From Aequorivita sp. (GTDB lineage Bacteria; Bacteroidota; Bacteroidia; Flavobacteriales; Flavobacteriaceae): a DNA stretch of 5,646 nucleotides. The notes under the pieces were generated by a model that was given only the letters and a program-made list of their open reading frames with translations, made no database searches and was not told the origin of the DNA. The stretch is from NCBI GenBank assembly GCA_002733915.1, contig NVXN01000014.1, forward strand, positions 35,680-41,325, read 5' to 3'. Within the stretch, counting starts at the first letter, position 1; every line of letters begins with the position of its first letter. The position numbers and the translations under genes were made by a program. Below, piece by piece: positions 1 to 5,646 of this stretch.

Positions 1-77
1 AGCAAAACAATAAGGAGCACTAAATAAGCCCAATAAGAATGAATAAATTGAATGGTTGTGTACATATATAACTATTT

Positions 78-97
78 TTTGAAGTGTTTCAAAGATA
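78..97 (-). promoter_or_regulatory. Possible -7 promoter box within a small inverted repeat, left-edge intergenic region
   Basis: On the minus strand TATCTTTG (90-97) fits TAnnTTTG. It overlaps a perfect 6-4-6 inverted repeat, TTTGAA-GTGT-TTCAAA (78-93). No -33 TTTG lies at normal distance; the nearest is inside the terminator arm, 25 bases away. If real, it would drive a minus-strand gene beyond position 1. The rest of 1-110 is AT-rich and shows no coding region. Confidence 0.25.
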
Positions 98-110
98 AGG
101 TTTATAAATA

Positions 111-141
111 AAAAAAATGCCCCAAAATTTTGGGGCATTTT
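111..141 (-). terminator. Rho-independent terminator after the TonB-dependent receptor
   Basis: A perfect palindrome spans 114-141: AAAATGCCCCAAAA directly followed by its reverse complement TTTTGGGGCATTTT. On the minus strand the hairpin is followed by seven T in all (plus-strand A at 111-117). It begins 20 bases after the receptor stop codon. The symmetry gives the plus strand a short T tract too, so it could work in both directions, but the longer T tail and the gene orientation favour the minus strand. Confidence 0.9.
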
Positions 142-160
142 CTCAATTTTCTACTTTTTT

Positions 161-2800
161 TTAAAAATCGTAACGGATGCTTGCATTCCAAGTTCTTCCA
201 TTTCCATAGAAATAACCGAAAGAATCCTTCTGGCTTAAATACATTTCGTTTGTGGCATTGTAACAATTTGCTCTAAGTGTAAAGTCCTGGCCACCAAAAT
301 CAAATTTATAAGTGATTCCGGCATCTAGCAAGCTGTAGGCTGGCAAACGCTCTGCTTGGTAAACCTCTCCAGCTTGAGCGGCCTTGGTTACATCATCTGC
401 ATCAACAAATCCATATAGATCTGTATAGATATTGTAATCTGCATCTACAGTTAGACCTCCAAAAATATTGTATTTAAAACCAAAACCAAAAGAGGTTTGA
501 GGGGCATTGCCCACTTTTGTTCCTGTAAGATCCACGGTACCTTGCTCAAGCAAGGCATTGGTTTGATCATCTCTTGTTTGATAAGGCGTTTCCCCATCAT
601 ATTTCCAGTTTCCAATACTACCAAAAGCTCTCAACATAAAGGCACTTGAGTAACGGTATTTTCCTTCAAATTCAAAGCCTTTGTGAACTTGGGTAATATC
701 CGTAAATCTTTGGTAACGATCTACTTGCTCTACAGGGTTTGAAGAATTAGGGTCTGCATCAATTGTACCACCAGCAAGAAAACGATTCCCCCAAGTAGTG
801 TAATATCCATTCAAATCTAAACTAAAGTTACCTGCACGAAGCCTGTAGCCTACCTCAAGACCTAAAATCTCTTCGTTATCAATTTCGTTTTCTCCTTTCA
901 AAATGTAGTTGGAGTTTCTTATATCAGAAAAAATATTGTCAAGGAAGGGTTGTCTTGAATAGTAGCCTGCATTTGCGAAAACAGTATTATTTTCAATAAA
1001 GGTATACCCCATACCTCCTTTAATATTGTATCCTAATTTATTTACCTTTTCAGATTTACCAAGACCATTAACGCCTTCTATTTCGTTTCCTTCAGCACGG
1101 CCTTCTCTTTGATAGCTTTGTGTGGAAACCGCTCCCTGTGCAAAAGCCGAGAAATTATCAGTTTTGTATTCTGCTTGACCAAAACCACCAATATAGTTGA
1201 TGTTTTCTGAATAGTCATAATTAAAACGTTGTCCTTCATCAGCAGAATTGAACAAAGCTGCCCAAGGATCTGCTTCAAAAGTTTCGCTGATTACATAATC
1301 ACTGTCTCGTGCATCACCATAACCACGGTTATCGGCATAGCCCTGAAGACCTAAAAGGTTATTCATTTGATACCAATGGCTTCCTTTATAAAAACGTGTA
1401 TCAACACCAAGATTGAATGTAAAGTTATCGCTTACAGCACTTTCAAGGTTTGTAAGAAATCCAAACCAGTTATGGTTGTTTACAGACATTCTTCTTACTA
1501 CTGAACCCTGACCGAAACTTCCTATTCCGTTCTCGGCTCCTGCAATGTTGTTTTCTTCAATTTCATTGAAATCAATTTCACCATTGCTATCTCGTGCTGC
1601 GTCAATATTACGGGAACTACCTGCAGGTCCTGTTCCTCCACCACGACCAAATGAGGCGTAAGCAACAGAAGATAAATTGGTTTTATCACTTATATTCCAA
1701 TCCCAGTTTAAATTGATAATTGGTTTATGGTAATAGTTTCTTCTAAAAGTAAATCGTTCTCCGTTATAGAAACCCGAGTTCGCATTATAACGTTTTCCAT
1801 ATTGATCGTAATCTTCCAATGAATCTGAGAAGTTTTGATCGTGCCACTGTGGCGCCCCTGTCAACAAGAAGTTGAAAGAGTGCTTGTCATTCGGCACATA
1901 ACCAATACCGATAAAATAATTTTGTCCTTGACCGGCGGTACCATCAGAATATTTTCTGTGTGCTTGCCAATGGTCGAACAAAAAGGAATAAGCCCACTTT
2001 CCTTTTAGGCCAGAATCATAACTTAAGGTACCTTTAAAGTAACTATCGTTACCCGTCATAAAACGTGCAAAACCACCTTCTTTTCTGCCAGCGGCACGAG
2101 AAACGATGTTTACAGTTCCACCAACTGACGAAATTGCCAATTTTGAAGAACCCAAACCACGCTGAACCTGAACTGCATTAGCAACATCAGACATTCCAGA
2201 CCAGTTGGACCAGTACATTCTTCCATCTTCCATTCCGTTTATGGGTTGACCATTTAAAAGGAAGGCAGTATTTGTTTGGTCAAAACCACGTAAAAACATT
2301 TGTGAATCTCCAAAACCTCCAGCTTGGTTAGAAACGTAGACACTCGGAGTACTTTTTACTACTTCAGGAAATTCAACGTTACCAACAGCTTTTGCTTGTA
2401 TTTCAGCTGCAGAAATAGTGGAAACAGCAATAGGTGTTTGACGGTCCTTTGCCATATCTATAATTCCCTTTCCTACAATTACTACTTCTTCAAGTGCATC
2501 TGCATCTACAGTAATTTTTACGTTACCCAGAGCTGCTGTTCCGTTAACACTTTTGAAGGGAACTTTTTCAATAGTGTAACCAATATAAGAGATGGTAAGC
2601 GTACCCGTTGCAGCGGAAGTTTGCAATGTGAAATTTCCGTCAAAATCGGTAATGGCACCATTAGTTGTGCCAGTTTCAACAACATTGGCACCGGCCAAGG
2701 GGTCGTTTGATTCAGAATCGATTACCGTACCGGTAACCGTTGTTTGCGAAAAAGCGGCAAAACCGCCCAATAAAAAAACAAGAAATAAAAACTTTCTCAT
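161..2800 (-). CDS. TonB-dependent outer-membrane receptor with CarboxypepD_reg-like N-terminal domain
   Basis: This is a TonB-energised outer-membrane receptor, expected to import a bound substrate into the periplasm; the substrate cannot be told from sequence. The product is 879 residues, a normal length for the family. Residues 1-19 form a signal peptide (MRKF, hydrophobic core, ending AAFSQ). Residues about 20-100 are a carboxypeptidase-regulatory-like beta domain (VTGTVIDSESNDPLAGANV, then FDGNFTL and ISYIGY). LEEVVIVG at 103-110 is the usual linker before the plug. The plug spans about 118-235, with FLRGFDQTNTAFLLNGQPI near 169-187 and QRGLGSSKLAISSVGGTVNI near 213-232. The rest is an aromatic-rich barrel ending in the terminal Phe (ASIRYDF) typical of outer-membrane barrels. 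I chose the ATG at 2798-2800: the in-frame TTG 39 bases upstream would put 13 residues before the signal peptide and lies beside the promoter box. No SusD-like gene is adjacent, so it looks like a standalone receptor rather than a SusCD pair. Confidence 0.95.
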   Translation of the reverse strand: MRKFLFLVFLLGGFAAFSQTTVTGTVIDSESNDPLAGANVVETGTTNGAITDFDGNFTLQTSAATGTLTISYIGYTIEKVPFKSVNGTAALGNVKITVDADALEEVVIVGKGIIDMAKDRQTPIAVSTISAAEIQAKAVGNVEFPEVVKSTPSVYVSNQAGGFGDSQMFLRGFDQTNTAFLLNGQPINGMEDGRMYWSNWSGMSDVANAVQVQRGLGSSKLAISSVGGTVNIVSRAAGRKEGGFARFMTGNDSYFKGTLSYDSGLKGKWAYSFLFDHWQAHRKYSDGTAGQGQNYFIGIGYVPNDKHSFNFLLTGAPQWHDQNFSDSLEDYDQYGKRYNANSGFYNGERFTFRRNYYHKPIINLNWDWNISDKTNLSSVAYASFGRGGGTGPAGSSRNIDAARDSNGEIDFNEIEENNIAGAENGIGSFGQGSVVRRMSVNNHNWFGFLTNLESAVSDNFTFNLGVDTRFYKGSHWYQMNNLLGLQGYADNRGYGDARDSDYVISETFEADPWAALFNSADEGQRFNYDYSENINYIGGFGQAEYKTDNFSAFAQGAVSTQSYQREGRAEGNEIEGVNGLGKSEKVNKLGYNIKGGMGYTFIENNTVFANAGYYSRQPFLDNIFSDIRNSNYILKGENEIDNEEILGLEVGYRLRAGNFSLDLNGYYTTWGNRFLAGGTIDADPNSSNPVEQVDRYQRFTDITQVHKGFEFEGKYRYSSAFMLRAFGSIGNWKYDGETPYQTRDDQTNALLEQGTVDLTGTKVGNAPQTSFGFGFKYNIFGGLTVDADYNIYTDLYGFVDADDVTKAAQAGEVYQAERLPAYSLLDAGITYKFDFGGQDFTLRANCYNATNEMYLSQKDSFGYFYGNGRTWNASIRYDF

Positions 2801-2828
2801 GAATTTGGATTTAGGTTTAAAATTTCGG

Positions 2829-2856
2829 CAAAAGTACAATCTTAAATAATCTCAAA
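2829..2856 (-). promoter_or_regulatory. Candidate Bacteroidota promoter for the TonB-dependent receptor
   Basis: On the minus strand TACTTTTG at 2829-2836 matches the -7 consensus TAnnTTTG of the Bacteroidota primary sigma factor. TTTG at 2853-2856 could be the -33 box. The spacer is 16 bases, slightly short of the usual 17-23. Transcription would start about 20 bases before the receptor ATG at 2800, giving a short AT-rich leader without a Shine-Dalgarno, as is common in this phylum. Confidence 0.55.
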
Positions 2857-2945
2857 CTAATAAAAGTGTTTAAGAAATCTTTAAGGAAAAGACTCAAGAA
2901 TAAAGTTAGGATTTTGAACCTAAAAGCCTGATAAAATGAAAGTTA

Positions 2946-2972
2946 GTTAATAACAATGTTATTAACATGTTA
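2946..2972. repeat. Two adjoining AT-rich palindromes between the M23 and receptor genes
   Basis: GTTAATAACA (2946-2955) and TGTTATTAAC (2957-2966) are perfect inverted arms around a single base. They merge into a second perfect palindrome, TAACATGTTA (2963-2972). The core TAACA-TGTTA thus appears twice, 12 bases apart. The block lies 14 bases past the M23 stop and about 90 bases upstream of the receptor's candidate -33 box. It has only a broken T tract on the minus strand, so it is either a weak terminator of the M23 transcript or a regulator-binding site. Confidence 0.5.
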
Positions 2973-2986
2973 TATTATTGAAAAAA

Positions 2987-4210
2987 TTAAAACACGATAC
3001 AGTCCAATTTTTCCTTCAGCGGAAGCAGATTTGCAAAATATTGTTCGTGCAAATCTTTAGGAAGTGGTTGCGAAAATGGGGTTTCCTCTTTAAACGGATC
3101 TACTTCTTTTCCATTTTTCCAAAAACGATAACATACGTGGGGGCCGCTTGTGTTTCCGGTCATACCAATCCATCCTATTACATCGCCCTGGCTTACATGC
3201 TGGCCTACCTTAACATTACGTGCTTTCATATGGAGGTATTGTGTCTCGTAAGTACCATTATGCCTAATCTTTACATAATTACCATTTCCACCCCGACGCT
3301 CAGATTTTGTTACTATACCATCTGCTGTAGCTAATATTGGGGTTCCAATGGGAGCTGCAAAATCGGTTCCACGGTGGGGGCGCAGTTTAAAGCCGTAGTA
3401 TTTTATTCTTCTATTAAGATTGTATCGAGATGATATTCTGCTGAATTTTACGGGAGCCTTTAAGAAAGCCCGTTTTAGATTATTCGCCAATTCGTCGTAA
3501 TAACCAAAAACCTTACCTGTAGCATCCGTGTTGAATTTGAAGGCATAAAGTGGTTTACCATTATGCTCAAAATAAGCTGCCTTAATTTCCTTAAGACCTG
3601 CTGGAATGGTGTCATCTATAAATTTTTCCGTATAAACTACCTTAAAACGATCTCCTGGCTGAAGCTTAAAAAAGTTAATAGTCCAAGCATAGATATTAGC
3701 CAATTGATCGGTCATATACGGACTTAAGTTTTGCTCTTCCATGGTTGCGGAAAGTGAACTCGTTATTATACCGGAGGCTTCCCTTTCCTCATATCGAACC
3801 GGTTTTTGGCTGTTGTAGATAGAAAGCGTATCTCTAAAATCAACCACGGCATAATCTATTTGGTTGGTTTCATAAATGAAAACGTGAGTATTGTTTATGG
3901 AGTCTTTTGATTTTAGAAGAACATACGGTTTACCAACCACTATTTTACGCACGTCAAAGCTATCGCGGAATTTAGTAGCTACTTCCATTATTTTTTCCTG
4001 TGGCACGCCATTGGCAAAAAGAATGTCTCCAAAAGTATCTCCTTTGCGGATTGTATCACGAACTACCTCAAAATCATTCAGGATATATCCATATTGTTCA
4101 ACAATTGCCTCTTCGACAACGGGGGGTGCCTTGGCAAGGTCATCTTTTTGGTTTTCACAAGCAGTGGTCAGCAGGATAAGGGTAAGGGTAGCTATTATTA
4201 TTGTCTTCAA
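2987..4210 (-). CDS. M23-family peptidoglycan metallopeptidase, predicted lipoprotein, TTG start
   Basis: Probable zinc endopeptidase (or relative) cutting peptidoglycan cross-links during wall growth; 407 residues. Residues 1-17 are a lipoprotein signal with Cys18 as lipidation site (LLTTAC; Thr rather than Leu at -3). QKDD follows at 21-24. Residues about 45-250 resemble the N-terminal region of MepM/YebA-type M23 proteins: a LysM/OapA-like stretch (VVRDTIRKGDTFGDIL, 49-64), then a beta-rich part with LQPGDRFKVVYTE (183-195). The peptidase domain covers about 265-375: HRGTD (His279, Asp283), the catalytic-type His in YLHM (His327), and GPHVCYRFW (His358, Cys360). In LytM-type enzymes the last position is a His zinc ligand; here it is Cys. 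A Phe-ended tail follows. No ATG sits near the start: reading upstream of the TTG reaches a stop within seven codons, and TTG gives MKT plus the complete signal. It lies 29 bases after the DUF3108 gene, probably in one transcript. Confidence 0.92.
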   Translation of the reverse strand: MKTIIIATLTLILLTTACENQKDDLAKAPPVVEEAIVEQYGYILNDFEVVRDTIRKGDTFGDILFANGVPQEKIMEVATKFRDSFDVRKIVVGKPYVLLKSKDSINNTHVFIYETNQIDYAVVDFRDTLSIYNSQKPVRYEEREASGIITSSLSATMEEQNLSPYMTDQLANIYAWTINFFKLQPGDRFKVVYTEKFIDDTIPAGLKEIKAAYFEHNGKPLYAFKFNTDATGKVFGYYDELANNLKRAFLKAPVKFSRISSRYNLNRRIKYYGFKLRPHRGTDFAAPIGTPILATADGIVTKSERRGGNGNYVKIRHNGTYETQYLHMKARNVKVGQHVSQGDVIGWIGMTGNTSGPHVCYRFWKNGKEVDPFKEETPFSQPLPKDLHEQYFANLLPLKEKLDCIVF

Positions 4211-4239
4211 TGCGGGGAATTTTCTGTATTAAGTATTTT

Positions 4240-5013
4240 TTATTCTGCAATTATTTTAAAAGAATGTTGCAATCCTTTGAATTCGGTTAAAGTTGCTTTT
4301 AGGGAGCCTACGGCCAGATCTGCCTTCACGAGAAGCGGTATTTTGTTTTTATCATCACTAATCCAGACTGTTAAGCTCTCTTTTTCTTTGAAAACACGAC
4401 CTGATTGCACATAAGGTCTAAAGATCAATGTTCGCACGCGCCCAAAATTAGTATCTAAAACTTCTTTTCCAAGGAATTTTAGCCGGAATTTATAATTTTC
4501 TTTATCAAAAAACATGTTCATTTCTACTACGTCGCCAGTTTTTATGTCTTCGGTGTCCAATTGGTTCCGAAGGTAATAAAATGCCGAGATCATATCCTGA
4601 GTATCTTCAGGGAATGAAAAGACCGTAATTTCATTGTGCTTTTTGTCGTTTACAGTGGCTCTGTTTGTAGCGTGATTGAAATCAATTTGGATATCTTTGG
4701 TATAGCCGCCCTCATCTATCTTTCGAATAAAACGATAGGGAATATCTTTATCCTTGTCAATATAGGATTGGTAATCATCCTCAACTTTAAAAAACCATTT
4801 GGAAACTCCTATTGTTTGTCCAAAACCGCGCACATGGAAAACTTCCTTTCCATTAATCCGAGAATCTTTTACCTTTAGGGTAGCATATCCTGCCGTTACA
4901 AAACCATAATGAACTCGAAACTTAAAATATTCGCCGTCGCCGTAAGCTCTTTCTTGTGCAGAAAGATAGAAGATGTTGCTAAAAAGAAGTAAAAGCGCAA
5001 ATAGCTTTTTCAT
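4240..5013 (-). CDS. DUF3108 family secreted protein
   Basis: A 257-residue exported protein of the DUF3108 family; its biochemical function is not established. Residues 1-20 form a Sec signal peptide (MKKLFALLLL, ending YLSAQ) without a lipobox Cys, so a periplasmic or envelope-associated product is expected. The mature part is one beta-rich domain over about 25-250. Family-like segments are HYGFVTAGYATLKV (35-48), IPYRFIRK (91-98), the aromatic helix DMISAFYYLR (140-149), and the C-terminal signature ESLTVWISDDKNKIPLLVKA (212-231), followed by GSLKATL. The start is the ATG at 5011-5013, the only one giving a complete signal peptide; no strong Shine-Dalgarno precedes it. A terminator separates it from the dioxygenase gene upstream, so it should have its own promoter, though I see no exact TAnnTTTG box. 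The M23 gene follows at 29 bases, which suggests co-expression and a cell-envelope role. The family call rests on recalled motifs. Confidence 0.87.
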   Translation of the reverse strand: MKKLFALLLLFSNIFYLSAQERAYGDGEYFKFRVHYGFVTAGYATLKVKDSRINGKEVFHVRGFGQTIGVSKWFFKVEDDYQSYIDKDKDIPYRFIRKIDEGGYTKDIQIDFNHATNRATVNDKKHNEITVFSFPEDTQDMISAFYYLRNQLDTEDIKTGDVVEMNMFFDKENYKFRLKFLGKEVLDTNFGRVRTLIFRPYVQSGRVFKEKESLTVWISDDKNKIPLLVKADLAVGSLKATLTEFKGLQHSFKIIAE

Positions 5014-5062
5014 AGGTTCCGACTTAGGGGTTTATGGTTTAAAAAAATACAACTACCATTCC

Positions 5063-5102
5063 AAAAAAATAAACCCCACCTTCAAAAGACGATGGGGTTT
5101 AT
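5063..5102 (-). terminator. Rho-independent terminator after hppD
   Basis: Read on the minus strand, ATAAACCCCATC pairs with GGTGGGGTTTAT. One G-A mismatch separates this arm from an inner TC/GA pair closing a TTTT loop, and the hairpin runs straight into a run of T (plus-strand A at 5063-5069). It starts 13 bases after the dioxygenase stop. It should end that transcript and isolate the DUF3108 gene from it. Confidence 0.88.
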
Positions 5103-5115
5103 GGATTGTCAAGAT

Positions 5116-5646
5116 TTATAAGGTCCCGCGTTGTTCTTGTTCGCGTTCAATAGATTCAAAAAGTGCTTTAAAATTTCCAGCTCCAAAACCTTTTGCTCCC
5201 ATACGTTGAATGATTTCAAAGAAAAGGGTCGGACGGTCTTCCACTGGTTTGGTGAATATTTGCAATAGATAGCCTTCTTCATCGGCATCTATCATTATTG
5301 ATAGTTTTTTGAGCTCATTGATATCTTCCTTCATCATCTTCATGTGATCACCCAGGCGTCGAGGAATATCATCGTAATATGCCTGTGGGGGTGGCGGAAG
5401 GAATTCTACACCGCGTTTCTTTAACTGACTAACTGTTTTAATTATATCATCTGTGGCTACTGCCAAATGCTGTACCCCGGAATCTTCATAAAAATCCAAA
5501 TATTCCTCTATCTGAGATTTTTTTATTCCTTTGGCGGGTTCATTGATAGGGAATTTAATGCGGCCATTCCCATTGCTCATTACCTTGCTCATCAAGGCAG
5601 AATACTCGGTGTGTATTTGCTTGTCGTCAAAAGAAAGGAAATTTAC
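5116..5646 (-). CDS. hppD: 4-hydroxyphenylpyruvate dioxygenase, C-terminal part (5' end outside window)
   Basis: Cytoplasmic non-haem Fe(II) enzyme that converts 4-hydroxyphenylpyruvate to homogentisate in tyrosine and phenylalanine breakdown. Only the last 176 residues are present, somewhat under half of a usual protein of about 350-390 residues; the frame stays open to the window edge. The visible part begins [20 protein letters not shown] and runs through the second vicinal-oxygen-chelate domain: IKFPINEPA, then [11 protein letters not shown], whose His (codon 5467-5469) matches the second iron ligand. [20 protein letters not shown] follows, whose Glu in FFE (codon 5215-5217) matches the third iron ligand. 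The first ligand lies off the window. The end, [18 protein letters not shown] then EQRGTL, is the hallmark HPPD C-terminal helix that closes the active site; it has Ala where many homologues have Lys (FGKGN). An ATG near 5590 is internal and is not the start. A terminator follows 13 bases after the stop. Homogentisate dioxygenase may lie nearby, but is not visible here. Confidence 0.96.
   Translation of the reverse strand, partial: VNFLSFDDKQIHTEYSALMSKVMSNGNGRIKFPINEPAKGIKKSQIEEYLDFYEDSGVQHLAVATDDIIKTVSQLKKRGVEFLPPPPQAYYDDIPRRLGDHMKMMKEDINELKKLSIMIDADEEGYLLQIFTKPVEDRPTLFFEIIQRMGAKGFGAGNFKALFESIEREQEQRGTL

Noticed and set aside
1078..1278. Minus-strand open frame in another frame inside the receptor gene
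   Set aside because: It is fully contained in the receptor coding region, with no domain and no sign of a frameshift in the receptor.
2800..2839. Longer start for the TonB-dependent receptor at an in-frame TTG
   Set aside because: It would place 13 mostly polar or basic residues before a complete signal peptide and would start inside or beside the TACTTTTG promoter box; the ATG at 2798-2800 is better on both counts.
2324..3334. Plus-strand open frames at 2324-2710, 2592-2849 and 2978-3334
   Set aside because: Most of their length lies opposite the receptor or M23 genes, which have clear domains; their products are low-complexity, with no recognisable motif or convincing start.
5014..5062. 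A TAnnTTTG promoter for the DUF3108 gene
   Set aside because: Only a GTATTTTTTTAA stretch is present, with no exact -7 match and no TTTG at a suitable distance, so I did not annotate it.
5173..5187. FGAGN instead of FGKGN in the dioxygenase C-terminal helix as a possible loss of function
   Set aside because: Both visible iron ligands and the surrounding signature are intact; one substitution at this position does not suggest inactivation.
3891..5209. Plus-strand open frames between 3891 and 5209
   Set aside because: They lie antisense to the M23, DUF3108 and dioxygenase genes, or across their terminators and junctions, and have no family features.
1..5646. Mobile element, CRISPR array, tRNA/rRNA or riboswitch
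   Set aside because: I saw no spaced direct repeats, transposase or integrase coding, tRNA-like fold or conserved leader; the intergenic spaces are all under 200 bases and are accounted for by terminators and promoter-like DNA.

Overview
The window looks like chromosomal DNA of a marine or soil flavobacterium (Bacteroidota, Flavobacteriia). It is AT-rich. It holds a long TonB-dependent receptor with an N-terminal carboxypeptidase-regulatory-like domain and exported proteins whose signal peptides end in 'SQ' or 'SAQ'. Promoter-like boxes fit the Bacteroidota TAnnTTTG pattern, and the starts lack clear Shine-Dalgarno sequences. All four recognisable genes are on the minus strand, so the window is read from right to left.

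At the right edge (5116-5646) is the C-terminal part of 4-hydroxyphenylpyruvate dioxygenase (tyrosine/phenylalanine catabolism), closed by a strong hairpin-plus-T terminator at 5063-5102. Next comes a probable two-gene envelope unit: a secreted DUF3108 protein (4240-5013), then after 29 bases a lipoprotein of the M23 peptidoglycan metallopeptidase family (2987-4210). The peptidase appears to start at TTG. Its last zinc-site motif reads H-V-C instead of the usual H-x-H, and a charged QKDD stretch follows the lipobox cysteine.

A 186-base gap (2801-2986) contains two adjoining AT-rich palindromes and a candidate promoter for the last gene. That gene is an 879-residue outer-membrane TonB-dependent receptor (161-2800) of unknown substrate, with no SusD-type partner next to it in the window. 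It ends 20 bases before a near-perfect terminator palindrome at 111-141. Positions 1-110 hold no gene, but carry a second TAnnTTTG box inside a small inverted repeat that may belong to a minus-strand gene beyond the left edge.

Overall this is a fairly ordinary core-genome region: amino-acid catabolism, envelope maintenance and nutrient uptake. I see no mobile element, CRISPR array, RNA gene or defence-like system. The points most worth a second look are the altered zinc motif, the possible surface-export signal on the peptidase, its TTG start and the twin palindromes.
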